Of a stretch of DNA of 64,000 bases, positions 1 to 6,938 are shown one piece after another. Within the stretch, counting starts at the first letter, position 1; each line of letters opens with the position of its first letter. The notes below the pieces were generated by a model. It did no database searches, had not been told where the DNA came from, and saw only the letters and a program-made list of their open reading frames with translations. The translations under genes and the position numbers were made by a program. Source of the stretch: Ignavibacteriales bacterium (GTDB lineage Bacteria; Bacteroidota; Ignavibacteria; UBA10030); contig JAPLFR010000016.1 in NCBI GenBank assembly GCA_026390575.1, positions 660,737 through 724,736 of the forward strand, read 5' to 3'.

Positions 1-1
1 A

Positions 2-388
2 AGTTTTGTTGGATGGATACATGATTTATCGATTCCTGATGTAATTTATCGCCTGCCGTTCAAGCTGCCATTCGTGGGTATTCAAGACATCAGCGGCATC
101 GCCGTACTGATGGGTGTCACCATGTTTATTCAAACGAAAATGACAACAAAAGATCCACGGCAAAAAGCAATGGTGTGGATGATGCCAATTATGATGACGT
201 TTTTATTTAACGGTTTTCCGGCAGGATTAAATTTGTATTACACGGTGTTCAACATATTGTCTATTGGTCAACAATTATTAATCAATAAACAGCATGATGA
301 CGAGCCGCTTCGAAAAGTTGAACAAAAAAAGAAGCCTCGCGGTGGAATATTTAAATTCACAAAAGATTTACCACGTCTAAAAAAATGA
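2..388 (+). CDS. yidC: YidC/Oxa1 membrane insertase, C-terminal part (5' end outside window)
   Basis: The reading frame is open from base 2 and has no start inside the window, so the gene begins upstream. The visible ~128 residues match the C-terminal Oxa1-like core of YidC, which inserts and folds inner-membrane proteins alone or with SecYEG. Two hydrophobic segments can be seen: one around the PFVGIQDISGIAVLMG stretch and one in MMPIMMTFLFNGFPAGLNLY, a typical YidC signature. A basic tail rich in Lys/Arg follows, as is usual after the last helix. A strong terminator lies just downstream, and mnmE follows. The yidC-mnmE-mnmG-rsmG order is the classic neighbourhood of chromosome origins, where rpmH and rnpA usually sit upstream. 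Confidence 0.93.
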   Translation, partial: SFVGWIHDLSIPDVIYRLPFKLPFVGIQDISGIAVLMGVTMFIQTKMTTKDPRQKAMVWMMPIMMTFLFNGFPAGLNLYYTVFNILSIGQQLLINKQHDDEPLRKVEQKKKPRGGIFKFTKDLPRLKK

Positions 389-415
389 TTTAACGAGAAT
401 ACAAATCGTTATTGA

Positions 416-457
416 AACGTCCCGTCCATATTACTTGACGGGACGTTTTGTTTTTAT
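416..457 (+). terminator. Intrinsic terminator after yidC
   Basis: A perfect 11-bp inverted repeat, AACGTCCCGTC (416-426) with GACGGGACGTT (437-447), has a 10-nt loop and is followed by TTGTTTTTAT. It ends the yidC transcript and separates it from mnmE. A related stem using the same ACGTCC/GGACGT core occurs after the TPR gene near 20470. Confidence 0.85.
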
Positions 458-461
458 AGCA

Positions 462-490
462 TTGTTAAAGGACATGGCTTTTCGTACATT
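462..490 (+). promoter_or_regulatory. Candidate sigma70-type promoter for mnmE
   Basis: TTGTTA (462-467) and TACATT (485-490) are separated by exactly 17 nt, with the start codon at 511. The match to the window's better promoters (TTGNNT-17-TATATT) is partial, but the position directly after the yidC terminator suits a promoter for the mnmE-mnmG-rsmG group. Confidence 0.35.
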
Positions 491-510
491 TATTTACGGA
501 GAGAAAAAAA

Positions 511-1902
511 GTGATAGGACGATTAGAAAAGACTATCGCCGCCATTGCAACACCAATAGGTGAAGGAGCAATTTCGGTTATACGCGTCAGCGGTGAATCT
601 GCAATTTATAAAGTTGCTAGTCGATTTAAGGGAAAACAAAACCTCGTAAAAGCAAAAAATCGTACCGCACACTTTGGACGCATTGTCGACAGTCAAAACG
701 CGACTGTTGATGAGGTTATATGTACAATCTTTCGCGCACCTAAATCGTTCACAGGCGAAGACACAGTCGAGGTGAGCTGCCATGGCGGAATTCATGTAAC
801 ACGCCGAGTGTTGGAATGTATACTGGAAACAGGTATAGACCCTGCAGAACCAGGTGAATTTACTCAACGGGCATTTCTCAATGGCAAATTAGACCTTTCT
901 CAAGCTGAGGCAATTGCCGACATTATTCAGGCTCAATCAGATAAAGCACGACAAACATCATTAGATCAATTAGAAGGCGCCCTTTCAAAACAAATCCATG
1001 TAGTGCGAGAACAATTAGTCCAGTCTCTTGGGCTCTTAGAATTAGAATTAGATTTTTCAGAAGAAGGCATTGCACTTGTTGACAAAAAGAAGGTAGAGAA
1101 TTTATTCAAACTCGGAATACTAGAAATAGATCGACTTATTAAAACATATAAATATGGCAAAGTATGGCGTGAAGGTGTTCGCGTTGCTTTGGTTGGAGTT
1201 CCAAATGCTGGTAAATCAAGTTTGCTGAACACACTACTTAAAGAGGATCGAGCCATTGTAACAAATGTTCCCGGTACAACACGAGATTTCATTGAAGAGA
1301 AAATGACAATCGAGGGTGTGCTGTTTAGAATGATTGACACAGCGGGACTTCGCGAGACAGAAGATCCAGTTGAAAAAGAAGGTGTACATAGAACATGGAA
1401 AGTCATATCAGGATCGGATATAGTAGTCTTAGTCCACGACAGTACAAAAACAATAGCACATGATGAAATGAATTTTCTTGAAATTATTAAAGAAAACAAA
1501 AACCATAAAGAGCTCGTGATCGCAAACAATAAAATAGATCTTCAAGATGAAAAAATACCGCTTCAATATATACCGGAAAAAACCCTTGTGGTGGAGACAT
1601 CGGCTGTGAATAACACTGGCATCGAAAGGCTCAAAGATGCATTATTCAAAAAAGTTCTTAATAAAACACATGCGGAGAGTAAAGAATCTGTAATTATTAC
1701 CAATGAAAGGCATTATTCTGCGTTATTGAGAGCAAAACAAAGTCTGACTTCTGCTTTGGACTCGCTAAAAAATGGGGAAAGTGAAGAATTTATTGCAGTT
1801 GATCTAAGAACAGCGATAGATTCAATCGGAGAAATTATCGGCCTTGTGACTACGGAAGATATACTGAATAATATCTTTTCAAAATTCTGCATTGGTAAAT
1901 AG
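511..1902 (+). CDS. mnmE: tRNA uridine-5-carboxymethylaminomethyl modification GTPase MnmE
   Basis: MnmE (TrmE, 463 aa; family about 450) works with MnmG to build the cmnm5 group on wobble U34 of certain tRNAs. The N-terminal tetrahydrofolate-binding domain is followed by an all-helical domain holding an inserted G domain: Walker A GVPNAGKSS near residue 229, then GTTRD, DTAG and NKID. The protein ends in the conserved FCIGK, whose Cys is functionally important. The start is GTG, preceded by an ACGGAGAG ribosome-binding site. Its partner mnmG follows after 38 bases, and that gap contains a parS-like palindrome. Confidence 0.97.
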   Translation: MIGRLEKTIAAIATPIGEGAISVIRVSGESAIYKVASRFKGKQNLVKAKNRTAHFGRIVDSQNATVDEVICTIFRAPKSFTGEDTVEVSCHGGIHVTRRVLECILETGIDPAEPGEFTQRAFLNGKLDLSQAEAIADIIQAQSDKARQTSLDQLEGALSKQIHVVREQLVQSLGLLELELDFSEEGIALVDKKKVENLFKLGILEIDRLIKTYKYGKVWREGVRVALVGVPNAGKSSLLNTLLKEDRAIVTNVPGTTRDFIEEKMTIEGVLFRMIDTAGLRETEDPVEKEGVHRTWKVISGSDIVVLVHDSTKTIAHDEMNFLEIIKENKNHKELVIANNKIDLQDEKIPLQYIPEKTLVVETSAVNNTGIERLKDALFKKVLNKTHAESKESVIITNERHYSALLRAKQSLTSALDSLKNGESEEFIAVDLRTAIDSIGEIIGLVTTEDILNNIFSKFCIGK

Positions 1903-1908
1903 TACTTA

Positions 1909-1922
1909 GTTTCACGTGAAAC
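1909..1922. other. parS-like centromere site 1 (mnmE-mnmG gap)
   Basis: GTTTCACGTGAAAC is a perfect 14-bp palindrome and equals the central 14 bases of the widely conserved chromosomal parS consensus TGTTTCACGTGAAACA; only the two outermost bases differ. It lies between the mnmE stop (1902) and the mnmG start (1941). parS sites bound by ParB are typically clustered near oriC, often in or beside the mnmG-rsmG-parA-parB region. That this site is used is inferred from sequence and location. Confidence 0.75.
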
Positions 1923-1940
1923 GAAGATGGAGTACAAACG

Positions 1941-3860
1941 TTGCCCGGATTAAATTACACAAATTACGATGTTATTATAGCTGGTGGCGGCCATGCTGGA
2001 ATAGAGGCTAGTTTAGCAGCTGCGCGAATGGGCTGCCAAGTTTTAATGGTAACGATGGAAAAGGTCGCAATTGGCAGGATGTCTTGTAATCCAGCAATTG
2101 GTGGGACAGCGAAAGGACATCTTGTCCGGGAAATTGATGCACTCGGCGGAGAAATGGCAAAGATTGCCGATGCAACCGGAATTCACTTTCGTATGCTCAA
2201 TCTTTCAAAAGGACCTGCGGTTTGGTCGCCACGCTCTCAAAATGATCGTGAACTATACTCCCACGAAGCTCGATATCGTATTGAAGAACAGTCAAATATT
2301 CAAGTATTTGAAGGAACGATAAGAGATATTGATGTTGAAGAACAAAACTCACCGAATAGTTCAGTTATTAATGCTGTTATTCTTAACGATGGAACAAGAG
2401 TTGGATGTAAGGCTTTTATTCTGTGCGCCGGCACATTTCTCAGGGGACTTATGCACACGGGGATACAAAGTATTATAGGGGGAAGATATGCTGAAAGTTC
2501 TGCTGATGGTTTAACAGAAAGCTTAATAAGACGAGGTTTTATTTCCGGAAGACTTAAGACTGGAACACCGCCTCGAATTGATAAGAAAAGCATTGATCTT
2601 TCTAAGGTTGAAGAACAGCCTAGCGATATCAATCCACAGCCATTTTCATTTCAAAATTCAAAAATCAAAAATAACCTTGTTCCAATGTTCTTGACCTATA
2701 CGAACACAGCGACGCACAGTGTTCTTCGTAAAGGATTTGACAGGTCACCACTATTCACCGGAAGAATTAAGGGTGTAGGTCCGCGTTATTGCCCATCGAT
2801 TGAAGATAAGATTAACCGTTTTGCCGACAGAGATCGTCATCATATCTTTCTTGAACCAGAGGGTTATGATACAAATGTAGTATATGTAAACGGGTATTCA
2901 ACAAGCCTCCCTGCGGATATTCAGCTTGAGGGACTACACACTATTCCTGGATTGCATAACGTAAAGATGCTGCGCCCCGGATATGCCGTAGAATATGATT
3001 ATTTCCCACCGCATCAGCTCAATCTTTCGTTAGAAACAAAACTTGTGAGCGGAATGTTTTTTGCGGGACAAATTAACGGAACTTCCGGATATGAAGAAGC
3101 AGCTGCGCAGGGTTTGTTGGCTGGAATTAATGCCACGAAGTATATAAGAAAAGAAGATCCGATCATTCTTAAAAGAGCTGAGTCATATATTGGAGTTTTG
3201 ATTGACGATTTAATAAATAGAGACATTGAAGAACCCTATAGGATGTTTACTTCACGCGCCGAACATCGGCTTGTTCTTCGTCAAGATAACGCAGATCGAC
3301 GATTGATGGAAATTGGGCATGGGTTAGGATTGATTCCTAACGAAGTAATAACGCGACTGCGAAAGAAGGAAACCCTTATCAATGAAGGCCTGCTGTTCTC
3401 CAATCAATTTTCAATGACACCGGAGGATGCAAATCCATTATTAAGAACGGCAAACGCTGGGACTATTCAAGAAAACGAAAAATTGGCAAAACTCCTGAAA
3501 CGAACAAATGTTCGCTTTTTAGACTTTGCGAAATGTGAATCCATTGTTTCTACGGCTTTCTTTTCGCATCTCCTGTCCGTTTGCGATAATCGATTATACA
3601 AAGAGATAGTGGAACAGATAGAGATAGAATTAAAGTACGATGGATATATCAAACGGCAAAAAGAAGAAATAGAAAAATTTAATAGATTCGATTCTCTCCA
3701 AATACCTCAAGGAATAGATTATCACAAAGTGAAATCGCTGTCAACGGAGGGGAGAGAAAAATTGATCAAGGTTCAACCTGTTTCCATAGGACAGGCATCA
3801 AGAATTAGCGGCGTTACACCGGCCGACATCTCTGTGTTGATGGTGTATCTTAGAAAATAG
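1941..3860 (+). CDS. mnmG: tRNA uridine 5-carboxymethylaminomethyl modification enzyme MnmG (GidA)
   Basis: MnmG is the FAD- and NADH-dependent partner of MnmE in wobble-uridine modification. At 639 aa it has the family's usual length. The N-terminal dinucleotide-binding motif GGGHAGIEA is at residues 15-23. Other GidA hallmarks are CNPAIGG, GTFLRG, the [11 protein letters not shown] block, and [13 protein letters not shown] followed by SRAEHRL. The start codon is TTG, with a GATGGAG ribosome-binding site about 8 bases before it; no ATG fits better. It lies between mnmE and rsmG, and parS-like sequences occupy the gaps on both sides. Confidence 0.97.
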   Translation: MPGLNYTNYDVIIAGGGHAGIEASLAAARMGCQVLMVTMEKVAIGRMSCNPAIGGTAKGHLVREIDALGGEMAKIADATGIHFRMLNLSKGPAVWSPRSQNDRELYSHEARYRIEEQSNIQVFEGTIRDIDVEEQNSPNSSVINAVILNDGTRVGCKAFILCAGTFLRGLMHTGIQSIIGGRYAESSADGLTESLIRRGFISGRLKTGTPPRIDKKSIDLSKVEEQPSDINPQPFSFQNSKIKNNLVPMFLTYTNTATHSVLRKGFDRSPLFTGRIKGVGPRYCPSIEDKINRFADRDRHHIFLEPEGYDTNVVYVNGYSTSLPADIQLEGLHTIPGLHNVKMLRPGYAVEYDYFPPHQLNLSLETKLVSGMFFAGQINGTSGYEEAAAQGLLAGINATKYIRKEDPIILKRAESYIGVLIDDLINRDIEEPYRMFTSRAEHRLVLRQDNADRRLMEIGHGLGLIPNEVITRLRKKETLINEGLLFSNQFSMTPEDANPLLRTANAGTIQENEKLAKLLKRTNVRFLDFAKCESIVSTAFFSHLLSVCDNRLYKEIVEQIEIELKYDGYIKRQKEEIEKFNRFDSLQIPQGIDYHKVKSLSTEGREKLIKVQPVSIGQASRISGVTPADISVLMVYLRK

Positions 3861-3872
3861 TTTTATGGTATA

Positions 3873-3888
3873 TTTTTCACGTGGAACA
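3873..3888. other. parS-like centromere site 2 (mnmG-rsmG gap)
   Basis: TTTTTCACGTGGAACA matches the 16-bp parS consensus TGTTTCACGTGAAACA at 14 positions; the differences are at positions 2 and 12. It lies in the 55-base gap between mnmG and rsmG. On its own it would be a weak call, but it is about 2 kb from a near-perfect site in an origin-type gene cluster, so it is probably a second, lower-affinity ParB site. Confidence 0.6.
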
Positions 3889-3915
3889 AATGATTGAAAT
3901 TGGAGTAAAGATATA

Positions 3916-4638
3916 GTGCAACCTGAAAATAAAATTTGGTTTCGTACACTATGTATTGGGAACGGAGTCACTCCAACGGATTTTCAGATAGAGCAATTAG
4001 ATCAATATGTAAAATTACTCCTCGATTGGAATAATAAAATTAACCTGATCTCTAGAAAAGACGAAGAAAATGTTTGGACTTATCATATTCTCCATAGTGT
4101 GTCGCCATTATTTAAGTTAAAAATCGCGGAAGGAAGTAGAATTGTTGATATTGGAACCGGAGGCGGATTGCCCGGCATTCCGTTAAAAATTTTACGGCCG
4201 GACATTTCTTTACTTTGTCTTGATGCAACAAGGAAAAAGGCAAACGCTGTTACGCACATGGTCGACAAATTGAAGCTTAAGAACGTCAATGTCGTGTGGG
4301 GGAGAGCCGAAGAAATTGGAATGCAACCCGAGTATTTGCAAAAATTTGATTTTGCAATTGCAAGAGCGGTTTGTCAATTAAACGAATTAATTGCTTTTTC
4401 CATAAACTTTCTTAATAAAGGAAATCAGTCTCGTTCACTTGAAAATATAATAAAAAGTGATCTCATAGATCCAAATCCACCGGCACTCATTGCATTCAAA
4501 GGTGGTGACTTGACACAGGAGATCGATCTGGCAAAGAGAAGACATCATCACGTGAATATCAGTGTGATTGATCTTACCTTTACTGGATCGGAACAGCTTA
4601 TTGCTTCAGATAAAAAAATATTGGTAGTTCATGCATGA
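3916..4638 (+). CDS. rsmG: 16S rRNA (guanine527-N7)-methyltransferase RsmG
   Basis: RsmG (GidB) transfers a methyl group from S-adenosylmethionine to N7 of G527 in 16S rRNA. The 240-aa protein has the GidB fold: the SAM-binding motif DIGTGGGLPGIPL sits near residues 78-90, preceded by the NLISRK region and followed by DATRKKANAV. The start is GTG with GGAG about 10 bases upstream. It follows mnmG in the conserved mnmE-mnmG-rsmG order. In many bacteria parA-parB come next; here murQ does. Confidence 0.95.
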   Translation: MQPENKIWFRTLCIGNGVTPTDFQIEQLDQYVKLLLDWNNKINLISRKDEENVWTYHILHSVSPLFKLKIAEGSRIVDIGTGGGLPGIPLKILRPDISLLCLDATRKKANAVTHMVDKLKLKNVNVVWGRAEEIGMQPEYLQKFDFAIARAVCQLNELIAFSINFLNKGNQSRSLENIIKSDLIDPNPPALIAFKGGDLTQEIDLAKRRHHHVNISVIDLTFTGSEQLIASDKKILVVHA

Positions 4639-4668
4639 AATTTTCAATTAATAGAAAGACACACAACA

Positions 4669-5628
4669 TTGTCTACAGAGAGAGAACTTTTTAATCAACT
4701 CCAATATTTAATGACAGAACAAAGAAACCTTGCGAGCATGGATATTGATTCTCGTTCTATCGAGGAGATTCTTGTTCTTATCAACAGCGAAGATAAAAAA
4801 GTAGCGCTTGCAGTTGAAACGCAAATACCATACATCACCAAAGCTGTTGAACTTGTCGTTGAAGCATTTCGGAATGAAGGACGCCTTCTCTATGTTGGCG
4901 CAGGAACAAGCGGAAGATTAGGGGTGCTGGATGCTGTTGAATGTCCGCCGACATTTGGAACAAATCCAGAAATGATCCAAGGGATGATTGCCGGCGGCGA
5001 GAAAGCAATGTTCCGCGCTCAAGAAGGTGCAGAGGATCTTGAGGAAAACGGCGCCTGCGATATTGATAATAAAAATATTGGAATAAATGATATCGTCTGT
5101 GGAATTGCGGCAAGTCTCCGCACGCCCTATGTTATCGGTGCAGTGAAACGGGCAAAACAGCTTGGTGCGCACACACTGTTTATAACAACAAATCCTCGAT
5201 CCAATTTTCATCTCCCAGAATTTTCTGATATAGCTTCTGCAGTCGACATTGCTCTCTGTCCGGAAGTCGGACCGGAAATTATTATGGGTTCAACGAGAAT
5301 GAAATCCGGAACGGCTCAGAAACTTGTCCTTAATATGATAACGACGGCGGCAATGATTCGCTTAGGAAAAGTGTATGAGAACATGATGATCGATCTTCAG
5401 ACGACGAATCTAAAATTGCGCGAACGAGCGAAACGCATTGTTATGATAATCACACATGTTTCGTACGATGAAGCGACGGATTTTTTAACAAAGACAAACT
5501 TCCATGTAAAAACAGCTCTCGTTATGATCAAAGCAAATGTCTCACTCGAGGAAGCGCAAATAAGATTGAAAAATTCAGATGGATTTGTTCGCGCCTCGAT
5601 TCAAGGAATAGAGTTTCGTAGTAAATAA
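4669..5628 (+). CDS. murQ: N-acetylmuramic acid 6-phosphate etherase MurQ
   Basis: MurQ cleaves the lactyl ether of MurNAc-6-phosphate to give GlcNAc-6-phosphate and D-lactate during recovery of cell-wall sugars. The 319-aa protein carries the SIS-domain signature VGAGTSGRLGVLDAVECPPT near residues 75-94, which includes a conserved Glu, and later the MGSTRMKSGTAQK block. The chosen start is TTG at 4669 with only a weak ribosome-binding site (AGAAAG); a start at an internal Met near residue 15 is possible. No MurP transporter or AnmK kinase is adjacent, so the source of its substrate is not evident here. Confidence 0.92.
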   Translation: MSTERELFNQLQYLMTEQRNLASMDIDSRSIEEILVLINSEDKKVALAVETQIPYITKAVELVVEAFRNEGRLLYVGAGTSGRLGVLDAVECPPTFGTNPEMIQGMIAGGEKAMFRAQEGAEDLEENGACDIDNKNIGINDIVCGIAASLRTPYVIGAVKRAKQLGAHTLFITTNPRSNFHLPEFSDIASAVDIALCPEVGPEIIMGSTRMKSGTAQKLVLNMITTAAMIRLGKVYENMMIDLQTTNLKLRERAKRIVMIITHVSYDEATDFLTKTNFHVKTALVMIKANVSLEEAQIRLKNSDGFVRASIQGIEFRSK

Positions 5629-5648
5629 TTATAAAGGAGATTAATATT

Positions 5649-6359
5649 ATGTCTAAGATACCTATCATGGATTTTGATCTCTATCCGCCATTTGAAGGAT
5701 TTCCAAAAGAATGTATCAACTTTCTCAAACAACTCAAGCGGAACAACAATCGCGAGTGGTTTGAAAAACATAAAGAAGAGTACGAACGAAATGTGAAAGC
5801 TCCGATGCTTTCATTCATCGCGGCACTGCAACCGCACTTCGCTCGATTTGCGCCAGAGTTCGATCTTAACCCGAAACGATCCATCTTTAGAATCTATCGC
5901 GATATTAGATTCAGCTCGGACAAAACTCCATACAAAACACATGTTGCTGCACATTTTGTATTGAGAGGAATGCCAAAAGGTTTTATCGGTTCAGGTTATT
6001 ATATTCAACTTGAACCAGGAGAATTTTTTGTCGGTGGCGGAATCTATCTTCCAGATGGTAATCAACTTAAAAACATACGGAAAGCAATTGCTACACGTGG
6101 TGAAGAATTTCTTTCGATTATTGAGAATCGTCGTTTTAAAAAACGCTTTGCGCCATTCGATTGGTCAAAACTTCAGCGTGTTCCAAAAGGATATGATGAG
6201 ACCAATCCGATGGCCGATTGGCTGAAATATAAGCAATTCTTTGTCGGTGTTTCGTTGCCAGAAACGAAGTGCCACAGTGAATCATTGCTTGATGAAACTG
6301 CACGTATATGTGAAGAAGCGTCACCGCTTGTACGCTTCCTGAACAAAAGTTTGATGTAA
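5649..6359 (+). CDS. DUF2461 family protein
   Basis: This 236-aa protein belongs to the DUF2461/TIGR02453 family, whose biochemical role is unknown. Family hallmarks visible are the N-terminal FLKQLKRNNNREWFEKHKEEY, the IFRIYRDIRFSSDKTPYKTH region near residues 80-100, and a GGGIYLPDG segment. There is no signal peptide or membrane helix, so it is probably cytoplasmic. An AAAGGAG ribosome-binding site lies 7 bases before the ATG. It follows murQ by 20 bases and is probably co-transcribed with it. Confidence 0.88.
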   Translation: MSKIPIMDFDLYPPFEGFPKECINFLKQLKRNNNREWFEKHKEEYERNVKAPMLSFIAALQPHFARFAPEFDLNPKRSIFRIYRDIRFSSDKTPYKTHVAAHFVLRGMPKGFIGSGYYIQLEPGEFFVGGGIYLPDGNQLKNIRKAIATRGEEFLSIIENRRFKKRFAPFDWSKLQRVPKGYDETNPMADWLKYKQFFVGVSLPETKCHSESLLDETARICEEASPLVRFLNKSLM

Positions 6360-6436
6360 ATCATTTTAAATTTGAAATATATTGATTTTGTCGATCATAC
6401 ATAAAGTGCTTTGAGTTCTGCCTGAGGTATACCATC

Positions 6437-6811
6437 TTGTCTTACAATCCAAGAGAAAAAGCAATAAAGCGGTCAATAGAATTGAGGAAAATGCTTGGTG
6501 CGCCGGCGAACGATACCTGTGAAGTGGAGTTTTTTTTCTATACCGATACAATGGACAACGCACTCGATCTTATGAATGAACTTAAAAAAAAGAATTATTC
6601 TGTTGAATGTGTACCATCAAATAGCGGTGACAAAAAGTTTTTAATTACGGGGAATACACCGCAACTTACTATGCAATCAAAAGAAATGCTCGACTGGTCG
6701 AATCAAATGTATGATCTTGCGGCTGAGTTTAATTGTGAATTTGATGGGTGGGGTGCTCTCGTTGAAAACAATGATACAGTTGATAATAAGAGCAAAAACC
6801 ACCCGTTCTAG
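6437..6811 (+). CDS. RraB-like protein (regulator of ribonuclease E family)
   Basis: This small acidic protein of 124 aa resembles RraB, which binds RNase E and limits its activity in gammaproteobacteria. The resemblance rests on overall size, the alternating helix-strand pattern (FFFYTDTMDNALDLMNELKK, then KNYSVECVP), and the C-terminal EFDGWGALVE, matching the DGWG hallmark of RraB. The start is TTG at 6437 with GAGGT 8 bases upstream. Whether it acts on an RNase E/G-type enzyme in this organism is unknown. It sits between the DUF2461 gene and lon. Confidence 0.7.
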   Translation: MSYNPREKAIKRSIELRKMLGAPANDTCEVEFFFYTDTMDNALDLMNELKKKNYSVECVPSNSGDKKFLITGNTPQLTMQSKEMLDWSNQMYDLAAEFNCEFDGWGALVENNDTVDNKSKNHPF

Positions 6812-6827
6812 CTTCTACCACCATTCC

Positions 6828-6856
6828 TTGACTCTCCTACCATTCCTCGGTATATT
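6828..6856 (+). promoter_or_regulatory. Sigma70-type promoter for lon
   Basis: TTGACT (6828-6833) and TATATT (6851-6856) are separated by exactly 17 nt. The same two hexamers with the same spacing occur before secD on the minus strand. Transcription would begin near 6863, upstream of the terminator-like hairpin at 6874-6915 and 76 bases before the lon ATG. Confidence 0.65.
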
Positions 6857-6873
6857 ACAATCATGAAAATACT

Positions 6874-6915
6874 GGGTGTGTCCGTATGAGACGGATGTGC
6901 CCTCTTTTTGTTTTT
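6874..6915 (+). terminator. Terminator-like hairpin in the lon leader
   Basis: GGGTGTGTCCGT (6874-6885) can pair with ACGGATGTGCCC (6891-6902): a GGG/CCC base, four G-T wobble pairs and a TCCGT/ACGGA top, with a 5-nt loop. TCTTTTTGTTTTTG follows directly. It may end the upstream murQ transcript. Because the lon promoter lies upstream of it, it could also act as an attenuator of lon. Confidence 0.6.
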
Positions 6916-6938
6916 GTAGCTAAAACCAGACCGATTCT

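Noticed and set aside
966-1529. Long open frame antisense to mnmE
   Set aside because: It is the shadow of a conserved gene on the other strand, with no ribosome-binding site or recognisable protein features; the same applies to the many antisense frames opposite lon, secD, fabF and gcvP.
4549-4554. CACGTG core in rsmG as a third parS site
   Set aside because: Only the six-base core and a few flanking bases match (CATCACGTGAAT); it is inside a coding region and fails the TTT/AAA flanks.
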